Assembly (NCBI GenBank): GCA_021787335.1
Contig: JAJYMC010000048.1
Location: 1-55,680 of the forward strand
Origin: Bacillota bacterium
GTDB lineage: Bacteria; Bacillota; Sulfobacillia; JAJYWN01; JAJZPE01
Direction of reading: 5' to 3'
Length of the DNA stretch: 55,680 nucleotides
The notes under the pieces were generated by a model that was not told the origin of the DNA, did no database searches, and was given only the letters and a program-made list of their open reading frames with translations. The translations under genes and the position numbers were made by a program. Numbering within the stretch: the first letter of the stretch is position 1; the number at the start of each line of letters is the position of its first letter. Shown here piece by piece: positions 27,197 through 35,621 of the stretch.

Positions 27197-28030
27197 TCAT
27201 CGGACTTCGATGCCGAAGGCCTTGAGAATCATCTGCACGGCCATGGCCAGCATGACCACGACCAAGATGGAGAGCAGGTGACGCGTGTGGATCCGGGGAG
27301 CGACTCGCGCCCCCAGCCGGGCCCCCAGGAAGACCCCGATGGCCGTCGGCGCCGCGACGAGCGGGTCGATCATCCCGCGCGAGTAATAGATGAACGCGCT
27401 GGCGACGGCGGTCACGCCGATCATGAAGTTGCTGGTGGCCGTGGCCGCCTTGACCGGTATCCCCATGCCGAGGGTCATGGCCGGCACCTTGATGACCCCG
27501 CCGCCCACACCGAGGAGGCCCGAGAGGTTCCCGGCGAGGAACGACGCCACGAGGCCGATCGGGATGTTGCGGACCTTGTAGGTGACGTCCTTGTGCAGGT
27601 ACGGGTCATGGTAAGAACCGCCGAGCCGGTCATCCGGGTCCTTGGGGATGATCTTGCCCTCCGACTTGCGGCGGAACAGGGTGATGGCGACGAGGATCAT
27701 GACCGTGCCGAAGATGCCGCTCAGCACGTTCTTGCTGATGTAGCCGGCGACCAGCCCGCCGACGACGGCCCCGATGGTCGTGAAGGTCTCGAGGGTCATG
27801 CCGAGCCGGATGTTCGAGAAGCCCTCGCCGACGTAGGTGCTGGCGGCCGCCGAGGACGTGGCGATGACCGCGACGATGCTGGCCCCGATGGAGTTGTGGA
27901 TGGGCTCTCGGAAGACCAGGGTCAGGAGCGGCACGATGAGGATGCCGCCGCCCAATCCGACCATCGCCCCCAACAAGCCCGCGGCAACGCCCAGGACGGT
28001 GATGCCGAGAAAGGTAGCGAAGGAAACCAA
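27197..28030 (-). CDS. TauE/SafE-family anion exporter
   Basis: The 277-residue inner-membrane protein has two repeated halves, each with the family's pattern (GLLGAMVGLGGGILIVPLL at the N-terminus, and LSGLLGVGGGVIKVPAMTL in the second half) and about eight helices. The family exports sulfite, sulfoacetate or related organosulfur anions. The start is TTG 28030 (MVSFATFLG). A TGGTAGAAT extended -10 lies about 110 bp upstream. A link with sulfonate-type uptake elsewhere in the window is possible but unproven. Confidence 0.88.
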   Translation of the reverse strand: MVSFATFLGITVLGVAAGLLGAMVGLGGGILIVPLLTLVFREPIHNSIGASIVAVIATSSAAASTYVGEGFSNIRLGMTLETFTTIGAVVGGLVAGYISKNVLSGIFGTVMILVAITLFRRKSEGKIIPKDPDDRLGGSYHDPYLHKDVTYKVRNIPIGLVASFLAGNLSGLLGVGGGVIKVPAMTLGMGIPVKAATATSNFMIGVTAVASAFIYYSRGMIDPLVAAPTAIGVFLGARLGARVAPRIHTRHLLSILVVVMLAMAVQMILKAFGIEVR

Positions 28031-28126
28031 GTAAGCCTGCCTTCTTTCCCTGTGGTGTCGTCTTGAAGCTTCACGGCGCTCGGGCGGCGCTCAGGCGCCA
28101 CCGGAACCACCAATATCAGTATTCTA

Positions 28127-28137
28127 CCACAGGGACG
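28127..28137 (-). promoter_or_regulatory. Probable promoter of the TauE/DUF1634 pair
   Basis: On the minus strand TGTGGTAGAAT forms an extended -10 (TG-N-TAGAAT), about 100 bp upstream of the TauE start. No good -35 is visible. A G+C-rich leader hairpin (GGCGCC/GGCGC arms) follows. Confidence 0.4.
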
Positions 28138-28167
28138 GGAACGTGGCGTGTTTTTTGTCGAGGCCGG

Positions 28168-30768
28168 TCATTCGGTGCCGGCCGTGGCGCACACCTGGAC
28201 CTCGACCTTTTCCACGTATGTGTCGACGACGAAGACGGACCGTTCCGGGAACCGGTAACTGAGCCGCACCGTCACGGCCGCCGACACCTCGAAGGTACCT
28301 GGCCTGGCCCAGATGACGTAGAACACCGGCCCCGGGTCGATGCTGACGACCTTGTTCTCACTGTACGGCGGGTCGTCGACCTCGGCCGTGACCCGGAACT
28401 CGGCCGGTTTGCCGGTGACCCACATCTTTGGGCCGTCGATGACGCTCCTGACCCGAGGCTCACGGATGGTCTCGGCTTTGAACTCGCGGGGCCGCCCGGC
28501 CTCCTCCTCGGGAACGGTGAAGGCCCAGGTCAACTGACGGATGACGGCGCCGTTCTGGTCGATTGAGCGGGCCGCGGCCGTATACTCGCCCGGGGCGTAC
28601 GCGTGGCTCTGGGTCGCCGTCGTGTTGGCCGGGTCCGGGTCCTCGGCGGTGGTCCCATCGCCGAAGTCCCATTCCCACTTCTGATGGACGGTGCTCCGCG
28701 GGTCCCGATGGGTCGTGCGTTTGCTGCGCCGGATGACCCTGATGGTCGGCGCGGGACCCGCCGGCGCCTGCGTGGGCGGCCCCGGCGGCGATCCGTCGGC
28801 GCTGTCACCACCGTGCTTATCCGCGACGGTTTCCTCTTCCGGCACCCAGGTGACCCGGTAGTCCACCTGACCCGGCGCTTTACCGCCCGGCTCGACCACG
28901 CGCTCCAGGCCCGGCTCAGCCACGAACCGCAGGCCGACGAGCACCCGCCGGTACGACCCGCCGAAGCCGCCGAAATCGGCCGTCAGCGGCGAGGAGGGAC
29001 CATCCCCCTCGAGGTCGCGGCGCTCGGTCATGCCGTCCGCGCCCTCGGCGCGGGCCCAGGCAGTCAGGGTCAGCCCCGGCTCCCGCCGCGAGGGCGGGGA
29101 TAGCTCGACCACCAGCCGCCCCGGCCCGGTCAGGAATTCATCGCGAATCTCGAGGTAGGCCGGCCGGTTGGCGACGGCCTCGAGGCGTCCCTCGCTCTTC
29201 CACGGGCGAGACACATCCGCCGTCGAGCCGCGTGGGCGAACGACCCGCGACCTTTCACCGCCCAACTCGTCAAGGACGAGGTCCTGGATATCATACCGCT
29301 CCAGGAGCGACGCGGGGTCGCGGGAGGGCGCGCCGCGGACGACGATGAAAGCATCGTCCTCTCGTACGGGCAGGCTCATCGCCCTCAGCTCGGTCCGCAG
29401 GTCGTTGGCCGCCGGCTTGGCCTTTCCAACCAGGCCGGACAGGCCGGTCCAGAGGTTCGGCCAATTCGGCGCGATGGTGACGTAGCGCGGGTCAGGCGGG
29501 CCGTCACTGGTGGCGAAGGTGGCCTGATTCTCCAGGGTCTCGCGCCGCGCCGCCTCCCGCTCGTTCCAGAACTTGAGGAAGTAGTTGGCCAGGATTACGT
29601 CGCCGTCGCCGGGCGCGGCCCCGCCGCCCATCGGCAGGATGTAGTCCTCGGTGGTCAGGCGGGCCGCCGGGGCAGCCCAGGCGTCGAAGTCGAGGAGTTC
29701 GGCCACGGCCAGCCCTTCGGCCTGCGTCCGGCGCTCACTCAGGAGCCGTCCGCCCAGACTCGTCGCGAGCTTGGCGAGGAGGTCGAGGATGACCCGTTTC
29801 AACCCACCCGCCTTGGCTTTGGGAATGGCCTCGAGGAGGTCGAGGTCCTTCAGGCTGATCGGGCCCTTGTTCTGATACAACCGGGCGTAGTTGTACTCGG
29901 CCGCCCGCATGGCCTCGACCTCGAGGAAGGCAAGGGTCAGCGACTCGTCGACGTCGGGCGGGCGCTGCACCATCCGGGCCAACGCCGGGTAGCGCTCCAT
30001 GGCCGGCGGCGCCTGAGCCCCGGCGACGGTCCGGTCGAAGAGGGCCCTCTCCTTGTGGGCCAGCCAGGTCAGGAAGTCCGGATGTCCGCCGCCCTCCGAG
30101 GACAGCTTGTCCTCCCGGAAGTAGCGGACGACCAATGGCTCATAGACAGACAGGGCGCGGGCCGCCACATAGGCCGCCTCGTCGATGGGGTCGGGGTCGG
30201 ACGGCCTCTCGCCGGCCGGAAGGCGGCCGAGGGCGACGCGGAAGGCCACCTGGCGTTCGAGTTGAGCCGCCAGTCGCAGGGCGGTCGCGGCGAACGAGCC
30301 CCGGTTGGGTGGGGCGACCATGACCAGCGTCCGGACGGGGACGGGGTCCTCCCCCACCAACAGGGCCAACCGGGCGGCCAGCCCGGACGCGCCGACGGCG
30401 ATGACGTTGACCCGTCCCCCACCGCTATCCGCCGCCCGGCGGATGGCCTCGGCCACGTCGGCGGCCTCGAGGACGTAGTCCCGGTCCCCCCCGGCCAGGA
30501 TGACGAGGTCCCGGCCATCCTCGTAACCCTGCGCCCGCAGGCGGTCCAGCAACGCCCCGCCGGAGCCCTCGGGGCCGGCGTAGACCAGTGGCGGGCGGCC
30601 CCCGGCCGTGGTCTGTCCCCCGGCGGCCCGGCCCCCGTCTTCCCTCATTCCCGCCGCGGCCATCGTTCCGCCAGCCGTCACCAGCGCGCCGGCCAGCAGG
30701 GTCGCGACGCAACCCAGAGCCACCGTCCGAGCCCAGGCCGGGCCCATCCGTCGAGGACGCAACGTCAT
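28168..30768 (-). CDS. Exported alpha/beta-hydrolase-like protein with a PKD-like domain
   Basis: The 866-residue protein has an N-terminal signal (about residues 8-40, ARTVALGCVATLLAGALVTAGG), then a Rossmann/hydrolase-like region with LLDRLRAQGYEDGRDLVIL and VIAVGASGLAARLALL, whose GASGL resembles a lipase nucleophile elbow. Near residues 670-750 is a PKD-like fold with WEWDFGDGTT and SHAYAPGEYTAAARS. It is probably outside the cell. The start is ATG 30768 with GGAGGGG immediately before; an in-frame ATG at 30798 would overlap the upstream stop. The upstream gene encodes a single-anchor exported partner. Catalytic function is unproven. Confidence 0.7.
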   Translation of the reverse strand: MTLRPRRMGPAWARTVALGCVATLLAGALVTAGGTMAAAGMREDGGRAAGGQTTAGGRPPLVYAGPEGSGGALLDRLRAQGYEDGRDLVILAGGDRDYVLEAADVAEAIRRAADSGGGRVNVIAVGASGLAARLALLVGEDPVPVRTLVMVAPPNRGSFAATALRLAAQLERQVAFRVALGRLPAGERPSDPDPIDEAAYVAARALSVYEPLVVRYFREDKLSSEGGGHPDFLTWLAHKERALFDRTVAGAQAPPAMERYPALARMVQRPPDVDESLTLAFLEVEAMRAAEYNYARLYQNKGPISLKDLDLLEAIPKAKAGGLKRVILDLLAKLATSLGGRLLSERRTQAEGLAVAELLDFDAWAAPAARLTTEDYILPMGGGAAPGDGDVILANYFLKFWNEREAARRETLENQATFATSDGPPDPRYVTIAPNWPNLWTGLSGLVGKAKPAANDLRTELRAMSLPVREDDAFIVVRGAPSRDPASLLERYDIQDLVLDELGGERSRVVRPRGSTADVSRPWKSEGRLEAVANRPAYLEIRDEFLTGPGRLVVELSPPSRREPGLTLTAWARAEGADGMTERRDLEGDGPSSPLTADFGGFGGSYRRVLVGLRFVAEPGLERVVEPGGKAPGQVDYRVTWVPEEETVADKHGGDSADGSPPGPPTQAPAGPAPTIRVIRRSKRTTHRDPRSTVHQKWEWDFGDGTTAEDPDPANTTATQSHAYAPGEYTAAARSIDQNGAVIRQLTWAFTVPEEEAGRPREFKAETIREPRVRSVIDGPKMWVTGKPAEFRVTAEVDDPPYSENKVVSIDPGPVFYVIWARPGTFEVSAAVTVRLSYRFPERSVFVVDTYVEKVEVQVCATAGTE

Positions 30769-30778
30769 TCCCCTCCGC

Positions 30779-31495
30779 TCATCGGACTTGCAGTTCACTC
30801 CTGAGCCACCAGCCGTGATTGGTGACCATCAGCCGCGTGGCGCGGGCCCGACCGGCCAGGGTCTCATCGACGGCGAGCCGCCACTCCTCGCCTGGCTCGA
30901 GGTCGCGGACGGCACCCCCGACCTCCACCCATAGGTGGCCGTAACTCTCGCCCGGGCGCAGGGTGAAGCGGCGTCCGAGGTGCTCGAAGGTGGCCGCCCC
31001 ACCCTCATCCACCGAGACCAGGGCCAGCGGTCCGCGGGCGAGTCGCCCGGACGGATCGATCCGTTCCGCCCCGCCGATGGGCCGGCCCACGTCATACCGC
31101 CAGGGCAGCCGTCGCACGGGCAGGAGCGCCTCATCCAACGGCACGCTGAGGTCCTCGATCAGGAGGCGGACCAACGCCCGGTAGCGTCCGCGGGGCGCCA
31201 TATCCGGGCGGGCCACGGATAGCCTTCGCCCCTCCGGGTCGAGCGCCACCGCAAGGGCCGGCGCCAACCCGGGAACGACGGCCGTCCGCAGGACCCCACT
31301 GTCCGTCTCGGTCACCGAGATGAGCAGGAAACGCGAGTCTGGCCGAACGGCGCCGCACCCGCCGCCGGCCAGGGCCGCCACGCCCCAGGCGGCGGCCAGG
31401 CACACGCCGGCGATGAGCAACACCCCCATCGCCCGGCGGACCCCCGAAGGTCTTCGGCCAGCCTCGTCCGGTCCGAACGGGAACCAGAAACTCAA
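30779..31495 (-). CDS. Membrane-anchored extracellular protein of unknown function
   Basis: The 238-residue protein has an N-terminal hydrophobic segment (about 24-44) and a beta-rich outer part with proline- and glycine-rich turns. No family recognised. TTG 31495 is chosen because GAGAGGGGG lies upstream; the longer open frame to 32272 runs antisense through the MATE gene. It ends 10 bp before the start of the PKD-containing hydrolase and is probably in one unit with it, so the two may work together in the cell envelope. Confidence 0.65.
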   Translation of the reverse strand: MSFWFPFGPDEAGRRPSGVRRAMGVLLIAGVCLAAAWGVAALAGGGCGAVRPDSRFLLISVTETDSGVLRTAVVPGLAPALAVALDPEGRRLSVARPDMAPRGRYRALVRLLIEDLSVPLDEALLPVRRLPWRYDVGRPIGGAERIDPSGRLARGPLALVSVDEGGAATFEHLGRRFTLRPGESYGHLWVEVGGAVRDLEPGEEWRLAVDETLAGRARATRLMVTNHGWWLRSELQVR

Positions 31496-31624
31496 GTGGC
31501 CATCCCCCTCTCGCAAGGACGGCCGGCAGCTTTCGGTGACCCCCTCCGTTTCCCTTCCGCCGACCGGCCCTGTCGAACGAAAAACGCCCGCCACGGTTTC
31601 GCGGCTCGGGCCGGCCAACGTACA

Positions 31625-31659
31625 AAGCCCCGCGCGCCAACGTTCTGGCGGCGGGGCTT
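31625..31659. other. Strong hairpin in a divergent gap
   Basis: Arms AAGCCCCGC (31625-31633) and its complement (31651-31659) extend into inner arms CGCCA/TGGCG around ACGTTC. No T-run follows. It lies between divergent genes and 25 bp upstream of the MATE -10, so it may insulate or mark an old transcript end. Confidence 0.6.
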
Positions 31660-31680
31660 CTTCTCGCGCCCCTTCGGGCG

Positions 31681-31689
31681 TGGTATACT
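31681..31689 (+). promoter_or_regulatory. Extended -10 promoter of the MATE gene
   Basis: TGGTATACT has TG-N-TATACT, with the hexamer at 31684-31689. It is 34 bp before the GTG start of the MATE gene. Confidence 0.55.
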
Positions 31690-31723
31690 GGTCGTGGCTC
31701 ACGCCGGAAAAGAGGCACCACTC

Positions 31724-33082
31724 GTGGATTCGACGCAGCGACAAATGCGCCAGGGCATCTTCCGCATGGTCTGGCCGGCGACCATGGAAAGCGTCCTTCA
31801 GTTCACCGTAGGCATCGTCGCCACGGCCATGGTCGGCCGGCTCGGGGCGACCTCCATCGGCGCCGTCGGGTTGAGCCAGCGTCTCTTGCAGACGGTCTGG
31901 GCGCTGTCCCAAGCGGTCACGGTCGGCGCGACTGTCCTCGTCGCCCAGGCATACGGGGCCGGGCGCCAGGACGCGGCCGAGAAGTCGGCGCGGCAATCCT
32001 TGCTCGTCGCCCTCTTCGGCATCGTCGCCTTCACCGCCGCTGTGCTGGCCGCGCCGGCTCGATTGCTGAGCCTGTTCCACCCGACCGCCGACGTCCTCGG
32101 CCTGGCCGTCGGCTATCTCCGCGTCGTCGCCTGGGGCGTGCCCTTTACCATGCTCACCCTGGTCATCGGGAGCATCATGCGGGGCACCGGTGACACGCGC
32201 ACGCCCCTGGTCATCGCCATCCTCGTCAACATCGTCAACGTCATCGGCAACTACCTGCTGATCTTCGGCCACCTGGGCTTCCCGGCCCTCGGCGTGCGCG
32301 GCTCGGCCGCGGCCACCCTGATCGCCCAGGGCACCGGCATCGTCATCGCCGGTTACCTGCTCTTCACACCGGGTCCGCGCTTCGGCGTCAGGCCGTTCGC
32401 CTCATGGCGCCCCGACCTCGCCGAGTTCCGCCGCATCCTCGGGATCGGCGTCCCGGCCGCCGCCGAATCGCTGGCCTGGCAGTTCGCGGCCATCCTGCTG
32501 ACCATCCTCATCGTCAGCTTCGGCACGGTGGCCCTGGCCGCCCACACCCTCGGGCTGCAGGCCGAGGGCCTGTCCTACATGCCGGCCGCGGGCTTCGCCA
32601 TCGCCTCGACCACGCTGGTCGGCCAGAGCCTGGGGGCCGGAGACCCGAAGCTGGCCCGCCGCTACACGGCCGAGATCGCTCGCTGGGCGGTCTACATGAC
32701 CCTGGTCACGGCGGCCGTCCTGGTCTTCTTCCCCGCCGCGGTGATGGGCCTTCTGACCAACGACCGCGCGGTCGTCGCCCTCGGGGCCAAGTACCTGATG
32801 CTGATGGGCCTGGCCCAACTGCCGCAACAGGTTGGCGGCGTCCTCAACGGCGCCCTCCGCGGTTCAGGCGACACGCGCAGCCCGATGCTCATCGCCTTCG
32901 CCGGGTTATGGCTCGTCCGCCTGCCCCTCGCCTTCCTCCTCGGCCGTCACCTCGGCCTCGGCGTCATCGGCGTCTGGGCGGCCATGACCTTCGACCTTTT
33001 CGTCCGCTACGCCCTTATCCACACGACCTACGTCAGGCGGCAGCGACACTTCGCCTCACGGGCCGCCGAGCTGGTTCAGTAG
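31724..33082 (+). CDS. MATE-family efflux pump
   Basis: The 452-residue membrane protein has about twelve helices and the MATE patterns VWPATMESVLQF at the start and LIFGHLGFPALGVRGSAAATLIAQ before the second half. It exports cationic drugs or metabolites using an ion gradient. The start is GTG 31724, 8 bases after AAAGAGG; the frame upstream to 31496 lacks a site and overlaps the promoter. Its last 27 bp overlap the 3' end of the convergent rhomboid gene. Confidence 0.9.
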   Translation: MDSTQRQMRQGIFRMVWPATMESVLQFTVGIVATAMVGRLGATSIGAVGLSQRLLQTVWALSQAVTVGATVLVAQAYGAGRQDAAEKSARQSLLVALFGIVAFTAAVLAAPARLLSLFHPTADVLGLAVGYLRVVAWGVPFTMLTLVIGSIMRGTGDTRTPLVIAILVNIVNVIGNYLLIFGHLGFPALGVRGSAAATLIAQGTGIVIAGYLLFTPGPRFGVRPFASWRPDLAEFRRILGIGVPAAAESLAWQFAAILLTILIVSFGTVALAAHTLGLQAEGLSYMPAAGFAIASTTLVGQSLGAGDPKLARRYTAEIARWAVYMTLVTAAVLVFFPAAVMGLLTNDRAVVALGAKYLMLMGLAQLPQQVGGVLNGALRGSGDTRSPMLIAFAGLWLVRLPLAFLLGRHLGLGVIGVWAAMTFDLFVRYALIHTTYVRRQRHFASRAAELVQ

Positions 33083-33982
33083 GTCCTTGGCCGGCTGGTA
33101 ATCCGGGTTGACGGCCAAAGCCTGCTTCAGTGAGGCCTTGGCGAGGTCCGGCCGGCCCGTCCGGGCATAGACGATGGCCAGGTTGTAGTGGGCGGCCGCG
33201 TTCTCCGGGTTGGCCGCGGCCGAGGCCTTATAGAGCCCTTCGGCGGTCTGATAGTCGCCGGCCTCGGCGGCCTTGTTCCCGGCCATGAAGTCATAGAACC
33301 ACTTGGAGCGAGGCGGGTGCAGCGAGAAGGCGACCGCCCCGATGAAGGCGGCGGCGATGACCGCCGAGGTCAGGGCCTTGCGCCATGGCTTTTCGGCCGC
33401 CCGCGGGGCCACGATATAGCTCATTCCCAGCCCACCGAGGAGTCCTCCGACGTGGGCATAATTGTCGATGCCCGGGTTGACCAGTCCGAAGCCGAGGTTG
33501 ATCAGGAGCGGCGGGAGGATGGCCGACCATACGCCCGGCCCGATGCGCCGCCGGTTGACCAGGGCGAAGTAGACGAAGGCCCCGAAGAGGCCGAAGATGG
33601 CCCCCGAGGCCCCCACCGAAAGGCTCGAACTGAAGATGAGGCTGGTCACCGTGGAGATGAGCCCGGCGACGAGGTAGATGACCAGGAAACGGGTCCGGCC
33701 GTAGAGCAGCTCGACCCCGATGCCCAGGCTATAGAGGGCGTAGCTGTTCAGCAACAGGTGGATCAGGCCGGCGTGGAGAAAGATGGGCGTGATCAGCCGC
33801 CAGTATTGACCCGACCAGATGAGCACGTCGTACTTGGCCCCGAAACGAATGAGGGCGTTGGGGTCGCCGCGGCCGAGGATGTCCGTGACCGCCCAGACGA
33901 CGACGTTCACGGCGAGGATGGTGTAGGTCAGGTAGGGCCTGGGACGTGCGGGCGGCGCGCCGCCCTCGGTCAGTTCGCTCAT
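33056..33982 (-). CDS. Rhomboid-family intramembrane protease with C-terminal TPR
   Basis: The 308-residue membrane protease has the catalytic Ser126 in GASGAIFG and His177 in NYAHVGG, about seven helices, and after residue 220 two TPR-like units (AGDYQTAEGLYKASAAANPENAAAHYNL and TGRPDLAKASLKQALAVNPDYQPA). Rhomboids cleave membrane-protein helices, and the TPR tail probably recruits partners. It is translationally coupled by a 4-bp overlap to murB upstream, and its end overlaps the convergent MATE gene. Confidence 0.9.
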   Translation of the reverse strand: MSELTEGGAPPARPRPYLTYTILAVNVVVWAVTDILGRGDPNALIRFGAKYDVLIWSGQYWRLITPIFLHAGLIHLLLNSYALYSLGIGVELLYGRTRFLVIYLVAGLISTVTSLIFSSSLSVGASGAIFGLFGAFVYFALVNRRRIGPGVWSAILPPLLINLGFGLVNPGIDNYAHVGGLLGGLGMSYIVAPRAAEKPWRKALTSAVIAAAFIGAVAFSLHPPRSKWFYDFMAGNKAAEAGDYQTAEGLYKASAAANPENAAAHYNLAIVYARTGRPDLAKASLKQALAVNPDYQPAKDLLNQLGGP

Positions 33983-34914
33983 CCTTCACCGATTATCCTT
34001 ATCTCCTGGACGAGGTCCAGGTTGAACTTGGCCTTGACCTCCGCCCGGATGCGCTCGATCAGCTCCAGGACGTCGCCGGCCGTGGCCCCGCCGCGGTTGA
34101 CGATGAAGCCGGCGTGCTTCTCGGAGACCTGGGCCCCGCCGATCCGCGCCCCGCGCAGCCCGGCCTGGGTGATCGTCGGGCCGACGAAGTGATTCGGCGG
34201 GCGCCGGAAGACGCTGCCGGCGCTCGGCAGTTCGAGGGGCTGACTCCCGGCCCGCCGCCGATCGAACTCGGCCATCTCGGCTTCGATGGCCGACCGGTCG
34301 CCGGGTTTGAGCCCCAGTTCCGCGCGGAGGGCGACGAGGTCCGCGCCCTGCAGGGCGCTGTGGCGGTAGGCGAAGTCCAGGTCGGCCGCCGACAGCCAGG
34401 CCCGGGTGCCGTCCGGGCGCATGACCTCGACCCGCTTGACCACGTCCTTCATCTCACCGTCGTAAGCCCCGGCGTTCATCACCAGCGCGCCGCCCAGGGA
34501 ACCGGGGATGCCGCAGGCCCAGGCCAGTCCGGCCAGACCGCGGGCGGCCGCCAGCCGGGACAGTTCGGCCAGGGGCAGGCCCGCCCCGGCGCTGATGACC
34601 GAGTCGCTGACCTCGGTCCCGTCGAGGCCTTGGCCGACGCGGACGACGAGGCCGCGGACACCCCGGTCGCGGACCAGAAGGTTCGTCCCGCGCCCGATGA
34701 CCGTCAGGGGCACGCCGCCGTCGCGAGCCCAGAGGAGCAGCCGCCGCAGGGCTTCCTCGCCGGCCGGGGCGGCCAGGATGTCGGCCGGGCCGCCGATGTG
34801 GAACGAGGTGTGCTCACTCATCGGGGCGTCGACGACCAGCTCGAGCCCGGGGACCTTCTCCCTGAGCTGTTCGGCCAGCACCGCCCGACGTTCGCGACTG
34901 TATGCCTGAGCCAC
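33979..34914 (-). CDS. murB: UDP-N-acetylenolpyruvoylglucosamine reductase
   Basis: This enzyme makes UDP-MurNAc in the cytoplasm for peptidoglycan synthesis, using FAD and NADPH. The 311-residue protein has the FAD-binding segment GRGTNLLVRDRG at 74-85, GIPGSLGGALVMNAGAYDGEM at 135-155 and the catalytic S234 in PSAGSVFRRP. The start is GTG 34914 with GGGAGGGG upstream. It is coupled to a rhomboid gene, a pairing I do not recognise as common. Confidence 0.95.
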   Translation of the reverse strand: MAQAYSRERRAVLAEQLREKVPGLELVVDAPMSEHTSFHIGGPADILAAPAGEEALRRLLLWARDGGVPLTVIGRGTNLLVRDRGVRGLVVRVGQGLDGTEVSDSVISAGAGLPLAELSRLAAARGLAGLAWACGIPGSLGGALVMNAGAYDGEMKDVVKRVEVMRPDGTRAWLSAADLDFAYRHSALQGADLVALRAELGLKPGDRSAIEAEMAEFDRRRAGSQPLELPSAGSVFRRPPNHFVGPTITQAGLRGARIGGAQVSEKHAGFIVNRGGATAGDVLELIERIRAEVKAKFNLDLVQEIRIIGEG

Positions 34915-34999
34915 TGTCCGGTCCCCTCCCCGGCCGGGCCTCGACGGCCCGCGCCCGACTCATCATCCACGCGCCTCAACCATCACGGAGGCCACCGCC

Positions 35000-35545
35000 A
35001 TGCTCAGCAAGGAACAGTTCCGCCAGGTCTACGAGCTCCTCGACCAGGTCACCCCGCTCCCCGAGGACTGCGGTCGGCTGTGCGACCGCAAGTGCTGCAC
35101 CGAGTGGGAGAAAGGGGCCGGCATGTACCTCCTGCCCGGCGAGGAGGTCATGTTCACCCGCGACGAGGACTGGCTGCGCTGGGAGTCCCATTCCACCGAC
35201 GCTTACGAGTTCTGCCCGGCCTGGCACGGTGATTTCTTCTTCGTCGCCTGTACGAAGCCCTGCCCCCGCGACCGGCGGCCGTTCGCCTGCAGGACTTTCC
35301 CTCTCGCCCCATATCTTACTCCGGACGGGCGACTGACCATGCTCCTCGACGACAACGGCATCCTCATCTGTCCGTTCGTCCGCGAGGGGCACCTCGAACG
35401 CCTCGACCCGCGCTTCATCGTCTCCGCCCGCCGGGCCTGGGCGATCCTCCTGACCGATGACCTCATCCGAGCCGACGCCGAGTGGCAGTCGCGGCGCCGT
35501 GACGAGGCCGGCGGGGCCTGGACACGGCTCTTCCGCGGACGGTGA
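35000..35545 (+). CDS. Cysteine-rich YkgJ-like (zinc/iron-chelating) protein
   Basis: The 181-residue cytoplasmic protein has nine cysteines at 24, 28, 32, 33, 72, 84, 88, 97 and 124, with CTKPCPRDRRPFACRTFPL in the middle. This resembles the YkgJ/CxxCxxCC type, thought to bind Zn or an Fe-S cluster. The reaction is unknown. ATG 35000 follows GGAGG by 8 bases. It is followed by a strong terminator and divergent from murB. Confidence 0.8.
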   Translation: MLSKEQFRQVYELLDQVTPLPEDCGRLCDRKCCTEWEKGAGMYLLPGEEVMFTRDEDWLRWESHSTDAYEFCPAWHGDFFFVACTKPCPRDRRPFACRTFPLAPYLTPDGRLTMLLDDNGILICPFVREGHLERLDPRFIVSARRAWAILLTDDLIRADAEWQSRRRDEAGGAWTRLFRGR

Positions 35546-35552
35546 ACGACAA

Positions 35553-35586
35553 GGGCAGCCCCGATCCATCGGGGGCTGCCCTTTTC
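35553..35586 (+). terminator. Intrinsic terminator after the YkgJ-like gene
   Basis: Ten-base arms GGGCAGCCCC (35553-35562) and GGGGCTGCCC (35572-35581) are followed by TTTTC. The facing DUF2225 gene ends 36 bp further on. Confidence 0.85.
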
Positions 35587-35621
35587 ATGTTCTCACCGGA
35601 TCGTTTCCGGGCTCGCTCGGC

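Noticed and set aside
30779-32272. Full 497-residue minus frame
   Set aside because: The N-terminal half is antisense to the MATE gene, with no ribosome site; the gene starts at TTG 31495.
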